Shown here one piece after another: positions 9,675 through 18,820 of a stretch of DNA of 64,000 nucleotides. This DNA is from Verrucomicrobiota bacterium JB022 (GTDB taxonomy: Bacteria; Verrucomicrobiota; Verrucomicrobiia; Opitutales; Oceanipulchritudinaceae). Made by a program: the position numbers and the translations under genes. The stretch covers positions 62,001 to 126,000 of the forward strand of contig JAUTCQ010000021.1 of NCBI GenBank assembly GCA_030673845.1, given 5' to 3'. Position 1 is the stretch's first letter; each line of letters starts with the position of its first letter. The notes below the pieces were generated by a model, which was given only the letters and a program-made list of their open reading frames with translations, had not been told where the DNA came from and did no database searches.

Positions 9675-11801
9675 GTGTCACTCTTGCTGAGTACCGAAAC
9701 CCATGATCCAACACCCCTGCCGGTTTCCCTCCAAGGAAGCTACGGCGCGCTTGTGGCCTCGACGCTGGCCGTCTCGCCCCATGAGACCCTGGAACGTGTC
9801 CAGCAACTTCTGCTGGAGAGCCAGCGCGAATTTGTCGCCATCGTGCAGGAGTCGGGGCGCTTTGCGGGGCTGATCTCGAAAACCCAGCTGGGCGCATTGC
9901 TCGGGCGACGCTACGGTTTTGCGCTGTATGGCGGCAAGATGGTCCACGAGATCAAGTTTACGCCCGCGCTCACGCTACAGGAGGGCGATGCTTTCGAAGA
10001 GGTATTGCGCGAGCTTTTCGAGCGCCCCGAAGACCACCTTTATGACGATGTTGTCTTGCTGGGGCCTCAACAGCGATTCCTTGGCCTGATCCCCACCCGC
10101 CAGCTGCTCAACCTCCAACATCGCCTGCTGATGCAGCAACTGGAGCTCGTCGAAGCGCAGAAGGTGGAGCTGCGCCGCAAGAACCAGGCGCTGGAGCAGA
10201 TGGCCAATCAGCTCAACCATGCCAACCATGAGCTGGAGAAGGCGACCGAAGCCGCACTGACGGCCACGCGCCTGAAGAGCGAGTTCCTCGCTAACATGAG
10301 CCATGAAATCCGCACCCCGATGAACGGCGTCATCGGGATGTGTAACCTGCTGCTCGAAACGCAACTCGACGAGCAACAAGGGTCTTTTGCCCGGACGATC
10401 CACGATAGCGCGGAATCGCTATTGCGGATCATCAACGACATCCTCGATTTCTCGAAAATCGAAGCTGGACACCTCGACATCCAGCCGGAGTCGGTGGGCC
10501 TGCTGGAGCTGGTGGAGGGTTGCCTGCTGATGCTGGCCGAACGAGCTGCGCGCAAAGGTCTGGAACTGCTGCTCGACTGGGCTCCGGACCTCCCTTCATA
10601 CGTGGAGACCGATCCGACCCGCCTGCGCCAGATCCTCGTCAACCTGCTGTCCAACGCGGTCAAGTTTACTGAGACGGGCCACGTGATTCTACAGGCTCGC
10701 TTGATGCCTGGTGAGAATGGCGATGTGCCGCACATCTCATTCTGCGTCGCCGACACCGGATGTGGCATTTCGCCAGAAGCACAGGAGAAGCTCTTTCAGC
10801 CCTTTGCCCAGGCCGATGGCACCTTGACGCGTCGCCACGGCGGCACAGGGCTGGGCTTGAGCATCAGTCGTCGACTGGTAGAGCTGATGCAGGGCCAGAT
10901 CGGCCTGCGCAGCCAGCCCCGGCGGGGGTCCGAATTCTGGTTCCAGCTCCCGTGCAAGGTCATCCGCTGGGCAGAATCGAATGCACGCCGCGCCAGCCTC
11001 CGGATTGCATTGGTGGAGCCCCACCCGGACGCCCGCGAATTGTCTACGCGCCGCTTGGCCCTCGCCGGCGCCGAAGTGGAGCCATTTCGCTCGTGGCTGG
11101 AAGCACATCGTGCGTTGCAAAACGCCACTGCTCCCGGGTTGATCGTGCTCGGAGTGCCGCCAGCCCCGGAATCTCCGGACGATGAAGCTAGAGCTGAGCT
11201 ACAGCGGCGGCACCCTGCTCTGCCCTGCCTTGCCTTACTGCCCTTTGGGCAAACACTCCCGCTTTCGCAGCGCCGGGGCTGGCAAATGGGCCAAATCTAT
11301 AAGCCGCTGCGCCCGACCGACGTCTGGGCCAAGCTCCACAGCCACGGTCAAAGAGAGCGGACCGCCTCCCCTGTCGCCCCTCCCCGTCCCTTGCACCTGC
11401 TGATCGTCGAGGATATCGAAACCAATCAGCGGGTGCTACAACTGACCCTCAAGGGGCTGGGCCATAGCTCCCGCGTGGCCGCCAATGGCCGTGAAGCTTT
11501 GATGATCCTGCAGGAGGAACGCTTTGATGGGATCCTCATGGACTGCCAGATGCCGGAAATGGATGGCTATGAAGCCACCCGGCGCATCCGCCTGGGCACC
11601 GTCGGCATGGCCGTGCGCTCCATTCCCATCATTGCTTTGACGGCCCATGCCATGCAGGGCGATGCTGAGCAGTGTCTGGCCGCCGGGATGAATGCCTACC
11701 TTTCAAAACCCGTTCGTAAGGCAGAACTGCAACACGCTTTGGAGCAACTGCTGCAAAACGAAAAAAGCCGCCCCCATGAGGAGGACGGCTCAAAAGAATA
11801 G
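9675..11801 (+). CDS. Hybrid sensor histidine kinase with CBS-like sensor, degenerate receiver and C-terminal receiver
   Basis: A 708-residue soluble kinase with no transmembrane segment. Domain order: a CBS-pair-like region (about 20-155, with [18 protein letters not shown] and a second [11 protein letters not shown] repeat), a coiled coil (155-200), HisKA with [16 protein letters not shown] (phospho-acceptor His210), HATPase with DTGCGI and [15 protein letters not shown], a receiver-like domain lacking a DxxxPxxDG acceptor (about 440-560), and a true receiver with [17 protein letters not shown] (Asp623). The start is GTG at 9675. No HPt domain or partner regulator is nearby. The CBS pair suggests sensing of an adenine nucleotide, which is inference. 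Its 3' end contains the terminator of the convergent LamG gene. Confidence 0.88.
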   Translation: MSLLLSTETHDPTPLPVSLQGSYGALVASTLAVSPHETLERVQQLLLESQREFVAIVQESGRFAGLISKTQLGALLGRRYGFALYGGKMVHEIKFTPALTLQEGDAFEEVLRELFERPEDHLYDDVVLLGPQQRFLGLIPTRQLLNLQHRLLMQQLELVEAQKVELRRKNQALEQMANQLNHANHELEKATEAALTATRLKSEFLANMSHEIRTPMNGVIGMCNLLLETQLDEQQGSFARTIHDSAESLLRIINDILDFSKIEAGHLDIQPESVGLLELVEGCLLMLAERAARKGLELLLDWAPDLPSYVETDPTRLRQILVNLLSNAVKFTETGHVILQARLMPGENGDVPHISFCVADTGCGISPEAQEKLFQPFAQADGTLTRRHGGTGLGLSISRRLVELMQGQIGLRSQPRRGSEFWFQLPCKVIRWAESNARRASLRIALVEPHPDARELSTRRLALAGAEVEPFRSWLEAHRALQNATAPGLIVLGVPPAPESPDDEARAELQRRHPALPCLALLPFGQTLPLSQRRGWQMGQIYKPLRPTDVWAKLHSHGQRERTASPVAPPRPLHLLIVEDIETNQRVLQLTLKGLGHSSRVAANGREALMILQEERFDGILMDCQMPEMDGYEATRRIRLGTVGMAVRSIPIIALTAHAMQGDAEQCLAAGMNAYLSKPVRKAELQHALEQLLQNEKSRPHEEDGSKE
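11761..11790 (-). terminator. Terminator of the LamG gene, inside the kinase 3' end
   Basis: On the minus strand the sequence AGCCGTCC pairs with GGGCGGCT (8 bp, one G-U) around a 9-nt loop and is followed by six T residues. It lies 30-59 bp past the stop of the gene at 11820, within the last codons of the convergent kinase. On the plus strand no T-tract follows, so it appears to act in one direction only. Confidence 0.75.
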
Positions 11802-11819
11802 AGATAAACGCAGGAGCGC

Positions 11820-12878
11820 TTACGGGTTGGTGATAATAAACGACTCGCTCTGGAAGTTCCAATAGCGGTTGCGGACGGAATTCGGATCGTACTGGATCCA
11901 TGCTTCGAGGCCGAAGTGGTAGAGCAGGTTGTCCGAATCGCGAGAGAGGTGGACCCAGCCGAGCGGCTGCCCGTTATCCTCTCGTGTAGCGGCAAAGTAG
12001 GCGTTGCCTCCGCCAAAATCGGTCGCCACATCCACGTAGAACCAGCCTTGACGGGCGCTCATGCACCAAGGGAAATCGCGCACGAATACCCAGCCCATCC
12101 AGTCGGCGTAAACCCAGTCGCCATCACGGTATTCGGAATTGAAGAAGCTGAAATACTCCTCTGGCAGATAGGTGAGGCTAACCTCATTGATCTGCTGTTG
12201 GGTCAACAGCGCATCAAAGACCATAACCTCATCGATCATACCGAGGAAGCGGCGGTCGCCTTCCTGACGGTTACCAATATAGCCGGTGCCGGCATTATCA
12301 ATGGGTGCACCTTCGCTCAGTTTGTCGCGCACGCCGCCTGCTACCGGCTGGCCATTGAGATAAAGAGTGGGGATGTTGGTCGGCAGCATCGGGTCGAACA
12401 CGACAGCAGCCTGGTTCCACTTGCCGAGCAATTCGCTGGCGGGCATATTCCAACGCCACTTGGCTTCGTAAAAGTCGTCGTAGCGATACTCGAAGACGAG
12501 CGCAGTGGGATTATTGGATACAAACAGCGTATAAGCGGGAGCTTCGATGATACGACCAGCATAAACTTCGGCCGCAGGGTCTGGCATGCTAGCGACACGC
12601 ATCCATGCAGCCAAGGTCAACTGGTTGATAGAGGTCGAAGTGAAAACGGCGGCAGCATCTCCGCTCGGCAGGCCGAGACCTTGGGTGTTGACGCCTACTT
12701 TGTTGTTGTGGGCGCCTCCGCGCAAGGTAGCGCCAGAGCCGGCCGTGCCGGCATCTACAGCTACACCACCGTTGACTTCGGTGAAAGCCCAGTAGTGCAA
12801 CGGTTCTGGCGTCTGAGCGAGAAGCGAGCACGCGGACCCTACAAGCGAGAAGGCCAGAAGAGAAAGTGCGTTTTTCAT
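11820..12878 (-). CDS. Secreted LamG-domain (concanavalin A-like) protein
   Basis: A 352-residue protein from MKNALSLLAFSLVGSACSLL, a clear signal peptide cleaved near LLAQTPEP; the upstream in-frame GTG at 12920 is unlikely. GGAGGTGC sits directly before the ATG. Residues about 22-230 form a LamG/ConA-like beta sandwich: HYWAFTEVNGGVAVDAGTAG, LTLAAWMRV, TLYLNGQPV and FLGMIDEVMVFDALLTQQQI are typical. The C-terminal 110 residues are rich in Trp, Tyr and Asp and include GDWVYADWMGWVFV. LamG domains bind carbohydrates, so a role with the neighbouring exopolysaccharide is plausible but unproven. A stretch with no gene (12879-13035) lies upstream. Confidence 0.75.
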   Translation of the reverse strand: MKNALSLLAFSLVGSACSLLAQTPEPLHYWAFTEVNGGVAVDAGTAGSGATLRGGAHNNKVGVNTQGLGLPSGDAAAVFTSTSINQLTLAAWMRVASMPDPAAEVYAGRIIEAPAYTLFVSNNPTALVFEYRYDDFYEAKWRWNMPASELLGKWNQAAVVFDPMLPTNIPTLYLNGQPVAGGVRDKLSEGAPIDNAGTGYIGNRQEGDRRFLGMIDEVMVFDALLTQQQINEVSLTYLPEEYFSFFNSEYRDGDWVYADWMGWVFVRDFPWCMSARQGWFYVDVATDFGGGNAYFAATREDNGQPLGWVHLSRDSDNLLYHFGLEAWIQYDPNSVRNRYWNFQSESFIITNP

Positions 12879-13035
12879 GCACCTCCAGATATAGAAAGAG
12901 CCGTGCCAAAAATTGGTCACGGCTGCATCTATCTTGTTATCAGCGGCTTACTCTTCAGTCTATCCTCACCTGGGACAACGTGAATGCGCATTGCAATACC
13001 TGAATCGCGCACATTGCGTGCCGCAATGGGCAGGC

Positions 13036-14478
13036 TTATTGGCCTTTACCTGTCACGACGACCGACAGAGTCTTGAGGATAATACGGATGTCGAGCCAGG
13101 GAGAGTAATGCTTTACGTAGTAGAGATCGAGCTTCAGCTTCTCCTTGGTATCCTCCTCATTTTCTCCGTAGCCATAGTTCACTTGTGCCCAGCCGGAGAT
13201 CCCAGGCTTCACGATGTGACGCCAGTGGTAATACGGGATGGTCTTCTCATACTCCTCCGTGCAGCGCACCCATTCGGCGCGGGGGCCAATGAGGCTCATC
13301 TGACCTTGGAGCACGTTGAAGAGCTGGGGCAGCTCGTCCAGTCGGGTTTTACGCAAGATGGCACCCACCCGAGTAATGCGCTTGTCGTTGGTGCGGGTGT
13401 AGCGGTCGCCTTTGTCGGCGCTTTCGCACATGGTGCGGAACTTGTAGATTGTAAAGGGCGTGCCGCCCTGCCCCACGCGGGTTTGGCGGAAAATCGCCGG
13501 GCCTTTGCTCTCCAGGCGCACAGCCAGCGCAAGCAGCGCGAGCAGAGGCGAGAGTGCAACCAGCATGACAGAGCCGCCCGCGAGGTCTACCGCGCGCTTG
13601 ATCATGCGATAGACCGGCTGGCGGTGCAGCAAGAAGCCTTCTTCCTGGCCCCAGCCCGCATGCAAGGCGTAAGGCGGCACCTTCTGCCAGAAATTGGCAT
13701 AGAAGCGGTGCAGGTCGAAAACCGGGATGCTGTGGCGGTCCCAGCGCAAAAGCATTTCCTTGAAAGTGTTCGAGGCCGATTCCACCGGATCGAGCAAAAC
13801 GACCGACTCTACTTGCGCTTCGCGCGCCTGCCCCCAGAGGGCACGAGAGGCCACACCATCAGCAGTCACGCTTTGCATGTCGACATGCACGACGCGGTGA
13901 GGCCAGTTTTCGGCCTGCATTTCGCGGCAAAACTCGCGGGTGTGTTCCGGTGAGCCCACTACCATAATGTAGCGTTGGCGTAAGGTGTCGCGCAAAAAGC
14001 GCGCCAGCATCTTGCGAGCTGCCATGCCGATCAGGATCGTGCCGGAGACGGAAAGAAGGACCAGTAGGGCCGACTTGATGGTGACCCAGTCATACTGAAT
14101 GGAAAACCCGAAGAGGGCCCCAGAGACGACGGCAAAGAGAATAACGGCGGTCCAGTAGTCCATCATCCAGCCATCGCCTCGCAGCAGGCTAGAGCGACGG
14201 TAACCTCCTGCCAGAATGGATGTAATCCAGACGCCAAGCGCGGTGGCGCCAATTACACCGGGGCTGACCGCTACCTTCCAGTAGTGGTTTACCCCCCACG
14301 AAATAGCTTGCAGGACCCCAAAACTGAGGACCGTATCGAAGACGGCAAGGCTTCCACTGACAAAGGAAGCCGTGGTAAATCGCGCGAGCGGCTGACGATG
14401 CGTTTCGGGCGCAGATACGACGAGAGGCGTAAAGGGTTTCTCCAACGCCTTTGCGGGCTGAGACGAGGTAGAGAGCAT
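13036..14478 (-). CDS. Polyprenyl-phosphate sugar-1-phosphate transferase (initiating enzyme, WbaP/WcaJ type)
   Basis: A 480-residue membrane protein. The N-terminus has four to five membrane segments (about 45-150), then a nucleotide-binding-like soluble domain (MVVGSPEHTREFCREM), another membrane hairpin (KRAVDLAGGSVMLVALSPLL) and the catalytic bacterial sugar transferase domain with IYKFRTMCESADKGD, RKTRLDELPQLFNVLQGQMS, GPRAEW and KPGISGWAQVNYGYG. This family moves a hexose-1-phosphate from UDP-sugar to undecaprenyl phosphate, which starts repeat-unit assembly. None of the genes in the downstream operon supplies this step, so this enzyme probably serves it. AGAGGGCAGGC precedes the ATG. 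Confidence 0.9.
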   Translation of the reverse strand: MLSTSSQPAKALEKPFTPLVVSAPETHRQPLARFTTASFVSGSLAVFDTVLSFGVLQAISWGVNHYWKVAVSPGVIGATALGVWITSILAGGYRRSSLLRGDGWMMDYWTAVILFAVVSGALFGFSIQYDWVTIKSALLVLLSVSGTILIGMAARKMLARFLRDTLRQRYIMVVGSPEHTREFCREMQAENWPHRVVHVDMQSVTADGVASRALWGQAREAQVESVVLLDPVESASNTFKEMLLRWDRHSIPVFDLHRFYANFWQKVPPYALHAGWGQEEGFLLHRQPVYRMIKRAVDLAGGSVMLVALSPLLALLALAVRLESKGPAIFRQTRVGQGGTPFTIYKFRTMCESADKGDRYTRTNDKRITRVGAILRKTRLDELPQLFNVLQGQMSLIGPRAEWVRCTEEYEKTIPYYHWRHIVKPGISGWAQVNYGYGENEEDTKEKLKLDLYYVKHYSPWLDIRIILKTLSVVVTGKGQ

Positions 14479-14802
14479 GCCTGCCCTCTAACATATTTAA
14501 TGCCACCTCTATCCGGGAATACCCCTCACCTGCCGCTCAAGGCGCAGAAATAGTGGGAAATTGTCAGCAATATCTAGAAATAGAATAGGCTGAAGTGCAG
14601 GCTGCATTTCCTAGGGATGCATACTGACCGCACTCTGCACGCATCCTGCATGATTTCCACGGCAATTACACGGAGAGTCTGTAAAAAATCCTTTAGAGCG
14701 TTGGGTGATCGCCCTCAAAATGGAGGTTGTTACGCAGGGGCATCCGGCAATTGGCATGGGGCATGGTAGAAGGGGAGCCAGCACTCTTAACCTCTTTCTC
14801 TT
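14479..14802 (+). promoter_or_regulatory. Divergent regulatory gap between the sugar transferase and glmS
   Basis: This 324-bp stretch separates two divergent genes and contains no convincing coding sequence. It is more AT-rich than its neighbours and must hold the promoters of both. I could not identify unambiguous -35/-10 pairs. It does contain a near-palindrome at 14595-14607 and a half-site GTGCAG (minus strand) within 14630-14640, which match a site ahead of the exopolysaccharide operon. No glmS ribozyme or other riboswitch structure was recognised. Confidence 0.6.
14595..14607. promoter_or_regulatory. Putative operator, near-palindrome GTGCAG-G-CTGCAT
   Basis: This 13-bp sequence is a near-perfect inverted repeat around a central base. 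It agrees at 11 of 13 positions with the perfect palindrome at 16800-16812. It lies about 117-129 bp upstream of the sugar transferase start. The shared position in two glycan-related promoter regions suggests a common regulator; this is inference. Confidence 0.4.
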
Positions 14803-16656
14803 ATGTGTGGTATTGTTGGATACGTGGGCGATGACGCCGCCCCTCAAATTCTGGTCGAAGGACTCAACCGCCTGGCCTATCGTGGCTACGATAGCGCCGG
14901 CCATGCCCTGATGAATGGCAAGGGCATCAAGATTTTCAAAGATATCGGCAGCCCGGAAACGGTGGGCCAGATCGTGATGAAGGAGAAGGTTCACGCCAAC
15001 TCCGGAATCAGCCATACCCGCTGGGCCACCCATGGTGGCGTGACGCCTGAGAACTCTCACCCCCACCTCTCTAACTGCGGGCGTATCGCGCTCGTCCACA
15101 ATGGGGTGATCGAGAACTACACCGTGCTCAAGCGCCGCCTGGAGCAAAACGGCGTGCACTTCCACTCCGAGACGGACACGGAAGTGCTTTGCAACCTGAT
15201 TGCCCAGTATTATGAAGACTTCCGCGCCCAGGGGCTTGAGGATGCTTTCCTGCAAAGCGTTTTCGCCGGCCTGCGCGAAGTGAAGGGCTCTTATGGGATC
15301 GCCGCCATGTGCTCCGAGCAACCCGGCACGATCATTACCGCCCGCCTGGGTTCGTCGCTGGTGCTTGGCATCGGCAATGGCGAAAACATGGTCGCAAGCG
15401 ACGCCGCTGCCTTCTGCGGGCGCACGAACAACATCGTGTATCTCGACGACGGCCAAGTCGCCTGCCTGACGGGTAAGGATTTCGAAATCTTCAATCTCGA
15501 TCACGAGCGCGTGACTGCCGAGATCTGCGAGATGGAAGCACGCGAGGAGCATGACTACGGCCGCGGCGATTTCGCGCACTTCATGCTCAAGGAAATCTTC
15601 GAGCAACCCGAAGCCTTGCGCAACTCCATGCGCGGTCGCTTCAGCTCCGACGGCAGCACAACCAAGTTCGGCGGCCTCAACCTCGAAGCGAAGGACCTGC
15701 GCCGCATCAACCGCATCCTCTTCATGGGTTGCGGCACGGCGTGGCACGCCTGCCTCCTGGCAAAGTACATCATCGAAAAGCTGGCCCGCATTCCAGTCGA
15801 CGTCGAGTACGCCAGCGAGCTGCGCTACCGCAACGCCCCGATCCCCGACGACACGCTGTGCTTCGTGATCAGCCAGAGCGGCGAAACTGCCGACACGCTG
15901 GAAGCGCTCCGCGAAATGAAGCGCAAGGGCTTTGAGACGCTCGCCATCACCAATGTGGTGGGCTCGACTATCGCCCACGAAGCAGGCGGCGGTATCTATC
16001 AACACGTCGGCCCGGAAATCGGCGTCGCTTCGACCAAGGCCTTCACCTCCCAGGTGTTGCTGGCCACGATGGTGGGCGTTTACCTCGGCCGCTTGCGTGA
16101 TCTGAGCATGACCGAAGGCATGCGCATCGTGAAGGCGATGCACGAATTGCCCGAGCAGATCGTGCAGGTATTGCAAAAGACCCAGGAGATCGAAGCCGTG
16201 GCCAAGAAGTATGCCGACTTCAACGATTTCCTCTTCCTCGGTCGCCAGATGATGTTCCCGCTCGCGTTGGAAGGCGCCCTGAAGCTCAAGGAGATTTCCT
16301 ATATCCACGCCGAGGGTTACCCGGCGGCGGAAATGAAGCACGGCCCCCTCGCCCTCGTCTCGCCCACCTGCCCTTCCCTCTTTATCGCACCGGAGGACGA
16401 TATGATCGAGAAGGTGGCCTCCAACATCCATGAAGTGAAGGCTCGCGGTGGCCCCGTTATTGTCGTTACAACTGAGGGCAGCCCCCTTTGCGAAGAGAAG
16501 GGGATCGACATCATTACGATCCCGCAAACCCATGAGGCGCTCATGCCGGTCCTCGCATCCATCCCCCTGCAGCTTTTCTCGTATTATGCAGCGGTGGCTC
16601 GCGGGTGCAATGTGGACCGCCCGCGCAACCTCGCGAAGTCGGTTACGGTCGAGTAA
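14803..16656 (+). CDS. glmS: Glutamine--fructose-6-phosphate aminotransferase (isomerising)
   Basis: A 617-residue protein of normal GlmS length that makes glucosamine-6-phosphate from fructose-6-phosphate and glutamine, the entry to UDP-GlcNAc. The N-terminus MCGIVGYVG exposes the catalytic Cys2 after Met removal, followed by the glutamine-binding GISHTRWATHGG. Two SIS domains form the isomerase half (GCGTAWHA, SQSGETADTLEAL and STKAFTSQV). The C-terminal DRPRNLAKSVTVE is the hallmark tail that reaches the active site. No Shine-Dalgarno is visible before the ATG. A terminator follows at 16676. Confidence 0.97.
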   Translation: MCGIVGYVGDDAAPQILVEGLNRLAYRGYDSAGHALMNGKGIKIFKDIGSPETVGQIVMKEKVHANSGISHTRWATHGGVTPENSHPHLSNCGRIALVHNGVIENYTVLKRRLEQNGVHFHSETDTEVLCNLIAQYYEDFRAQGLEDAFLQSVFAGLREVKGSYGIAAMCSEQPGTIITARLGSSLVLGIGNGENMVASDAAAFCGRTNNIVYLDDGQVACLTGKDFEIFNLDHERVTAEICEMEAREEHDYGRGDFAHFMLKEIFEQPEALRNSMRGRFSSDGSTTKFGGLNLEAKDLRRINRILFMGCGTAWHACLLAKYIIEKLARIPVDVEYASELRYRNAPIPDDTLCFVISQSGETADTLEALREMKRKGFETLAITNVVGSTIAHEAGGGIYQHVGPEIGVASTKAFTSQVLLATMVGVYLGRLRDLSMTEGMRIVKAMHELPEQIVQVLQKTQEIEAVAKKYADFNDFLFLGRQMMFPLALEGALKLKEISYIHAEGYPAAEMKHGPLALVSPTCPSLFIAPEDDMIEKVASNIHEVKARGGPVIVVTTEGSPLCEEKGIDIITIPQTHEALMPVLASIPLQLFSYYAAVARGCNVDRPRNLAKSVTVE

Positions 16657-16675
16657 CTACCTGCTTACCAATGAC

Positions 16676-16714
16676 AACGGTCGATCGTGCCTTTTAGGGC
16701 CGCGGCCGTTTTTT
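16676..16714 (+). terminator. Rho-independent terminator of glmS
   Basis: AACGGTCG pairs with CGGCCGTT (8 bp, one G-T wobble) across a 19-nt loop and is followed by four T residues. It begins 20 bp after the glmS stop and isolates glmS from the exopolysaccharide operon. Confidence 0.75.
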
Positions 16715-16956
16715 AACATTCTGTAACAAGGCAGAATGCGAACCGGCCAAACGACAGGAGTGCAATCTACAATCTGCAAGATCGAATTTGCGCTCAAAGG
16801 TGCAGACTGCACGACAAAGGGGCCTTCCCCCATGCACCGCAAGATAGAAGATTTTCTTCCCTCTGAAAATCAGCAAGTTACAGCTTCTCGCCTCGTTTTG
16901 GTCCCATCCTTGCAAAGATATTGGCATCGCTGCGGCGACCACTCTCGTTTCTCGAT
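16715..16956 (+). promoter_or_regulatory. Leader/promoter region of the exopolysaccharide operon
   Basis: A 242-bp gap with lower GC content than the genes around it and no credible coding sequence. It must contain the promoter of the 23-gene operon. It carries the direct repeat CAATCT-A-CAATCT at 16763-16775, a GTGCA...CTGCA pair around 16760-16778 and the perfect palindrome at 16800-16812. No confident -35/-10 pair was found. Confidence 0.55.
16800..16812. promoter_or_regulatory. Putative operator, perfect palindrome GTGCAGACTGCAC
   Basis: A 6-1-6 inverted repeat with no mismatch, 145-157 bp upstream of the first gene of the exopolysaccharide operon. A close copy is found in the promoter region of the sugar transferase. 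Such symmetry is typical of a homodimeric regulator site, but no regulator gene is adjacent. Confidence 0.45.
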
Positions 16957-18168
16957 ATGAATTGTCCTTTAAACCCACGACTCGCAGGTGGCACTCTGGC
17001 CTTGATTGCCATGGGGGCCGCTCCCGCCGCGGCTCAACTTGGACCGCGTAACTACTTTCACGCAGAAGTTCTGGCCGATGTCACCTACGACAGCGCCGTT
17101 TTCGGTAACAACGTAAGCCCGGACGATACCGTATTCTCCGTGCGCCCGGCAATCTCCTATGAGCGCACGTATGGCATTATGCACCTGATCGCCAAGGGCG
17201 GCGTGCAGTTCAACTACTTTGACGAGTTCGACTCGGAAAACTCAGAAGATATCAAGTCTTCGATCCAGCTGACGTTCCCTAATGTGGACGAGCGCCGCTA
17301 TTATGTGGACCTCAAGGGCAGCTACAACGAGTTCAACGAGATCAACAGTAAAGTAGCCGACCTGTCGGGCAACCGTAGCCGCATCCACGGCGAGGTTACC
17401 ACTGCGGACGGATTGTTCCTCTACCATTATACCGACCGCATCACGTCCGAGCTGTTCGGCAGCTACCAGAATACCAATATCTACGATGCGAACTTCATCG
17501 GTAACGAAACCTATGAAGGCGGCACCAACCTGGTCTACACCTATTCGGAGCGCTGGGACTTGCTCGGTGGTTACCGCTACCGCCATACCGACATCGAAGA
17601 CTTCAGCCTCGCCGAGTTCCCCGACCTGCGGAACGACGAAGAGCTGAACAGCGACGACCACGCCATTTACATCGGCGCCCGCGGCGTCTGGAATGAAAAA
17701 CTGGAGACTAGCGCCCGGATTGGCTGGCAGCAGCGCAACTTCGATTCCGAAGACCGCGGCGGCGTCATCGTAAGCCGCCAGGACAACGACGCGATTTTCT
17801 TCGAAGCGCAGGCCCGCTGGCAATTCCGCGAAGACATCCTCTTCGATTTCACGGCCATCCAGGATTACAACACCACTGTAGACGGCCGCAGTAACGACGA
17901 GACGAGCTTCTCTGCCCAGATGCAGAAGGAATGGAACCCGAAGCTCTATACCATGACCTTCGTCGGCTACGACATCTACCGCTTCAGCTCCAACAACGAC
18001 AGCAGTAGCGACGACACGATCTTCGTAGCCCGGCAAGGCGTCTTCTACTCGATGTGGGAAGGTTCCAGACTTTTCGGCGAAGCCTCCTGGATGAAGCGCG
18101 ACTCGGATTTGGAAGCCAACAACTACACGCGCTACACGCTCAAGGCCGGCTTCATGCAACGCTTCTAG
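16957..18168 (+). CDS. Outer-membrane beta-barrel protein of the exopolysaccharide locus
   Basis: A 403-residue protein with a signal peptide (LAGGTLALIAMGAAPAAAQL, cleaved near AAA-QL). The mature part is dense in alternating aromatic and polar residues (YVDLKGSYNEFNEINSK, LLGGYRYRHTDIEDF, TSARIGWQQRNF) and ends with RYTLKAGFMQRF, a C-terminal aromatic residue typical of barrels inserted by Bam. Proteins of this type head exopolysaccharide operons in several phyla and may act as a porin or secretin partner for polymer exit. The ATG at 16957 is chosen since the signal peptide starts there. The gene is first in the operon, 15 bp before the Wza-like gene. Confidence 0.8.
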   Translation: MNCPLNPRLAGGTLALIAMGAAPAAAQLGPRNYFHAEVLADVTYDSAVFGNNVSPDDTVFSVRPAISYERTYGIMHLIAKGGVQFNYFDEFDSENSEDIKSSIQLTFPNVDERRYYVDLKGSYNEFNEINSKVADLSGNRSRIHGEVTTADGLFLYHYTDRITSELFGSYQNTNIYDANFIGNETYEGGTNLVYTYSERWDLLGGYRYRHTDIEDFSLAEFPDLRNDEELNSDDHAIYIGARGVWNEKLETSARIGWQQRNFDSEDRGGVIVSRQDNDAIFFEAQARWQFREDILFDFTAIQDYNTTVDGRSNDETSFSAQMQKEWNPKLYTMTFVGYDIYRFSSNNDSSSDDTIFVARQGVFYSMWEGSRLFGEASWMKRDSDLEANNYTRYTLKAGFMQRF

Positions 18169-18183
18169 CTCAAACCAACGAAC

Positions 18184-18789
18184 ATGCACACTCTCTTCCG
18201 CTTCCTCCTGACTGCCTGCCTCCTGCTTGGCAGTGCGCTGCACGGGCAAACTTCCGCTCCGTCTTCCGACGTCTATCGCCTCAATCAACAAGACCTGCTC
18301 ACGATCACGGTCTATGACAATCCCGACCTGACGACTTCGCAACGCGTCGACGTCCAGGGCCGGGTGCAAATCCCTCTGCTCGGGCGCGTCGAGATCGGCG
18401 GCCTGACGGTGGGCGATGCGGAAAACAAGATCGAGCAGCTCTTTCGCGACGAGCGCTACCTGCGCAACCCGCAGGTGACCGTCTCGATCGATGAATACAC
18501 CCCCAAACAGATTTCGATCTTCGGGGAAGTTCGCAGCCCGGGCCAGGTTTCGCTGCCGATCGAGAACAACCGCATCCCGATCGTCGAAGCCCTCTCCCGC
18601 GCCGGTGGTTTTACCGGCATCGCCGACACGGGTGATGTCAAGATCACCCGCACCGACGAGGAAGGCCGCCGCACGACTATCCGTGTAGATGTGCAGAAGT
18701 TCCTCAAGGCACGCAACGACGTGTCCAACCAGGACGGCTACTTCGTCTACGCAGGCGACATCATCGTAGTCCCCCAACGACTTTTTTAA
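18184..18789 (+). CDS. Polysaccharide export protein, Wza-like
   Basis: A 201-residue periplasmic/outer-membrane protein. It starts with a signal peptide (FRFLLTACLLLGSALHGQ), with no canonical lipobox right at the cleavage site, then the poly-export domain (VYRLNQQDLLTITVYDNPD, VQGRVQIPLLGRVEIGGLT) and one SLBB domain (ISIFGEVRSPGQVSLPIE, GGFTGIADTGDVKITR). It is shorter than E. coli Wza and lacks the C-terminal amphipathic helix that forms the Wza outer-membrane pore. The barrel protein encoded just upstream may supply that pore, which is inference. Confidence 0.9.
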   Translation: MHTLFRFLLTACLLLGSALHGQTSAPSSDVYRLNQQDLLTITVYDNPDLTTSQRVDVQGRVQIPLLGRVEIGGLTVGDAENKIEQLFRDERYLRNPQVTVSIDEYTPKQISIFGEVRSPGQVSLPIENNRIPIVEALSRAGGFTGIADTGDVKITRTDEEGRRTTIRVDVQKFLKARNDVSNQDGYFVYAGDIIVVPQRLF

Positions 18790-18820
18790 CCCCTCCCTTC
18801 CTAACTCGCTCGGCGCTGCC

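Noticed and set aside
14479-14802. glmS ribozyme or other riboswitch upstream of glmS
   Set aside because: No conserved pairing or core motif could be recognised, and the gap is explained by divergent promoters.
16921-16936. TTGGCATCGCTGCGGC as a sigma-54 promoter for the exopolysaccharide operon
   Set aside because: The -24 half is good, but the -12 half is poor and transcription would begin about 9 bp before the first gene. The match is probably chance.
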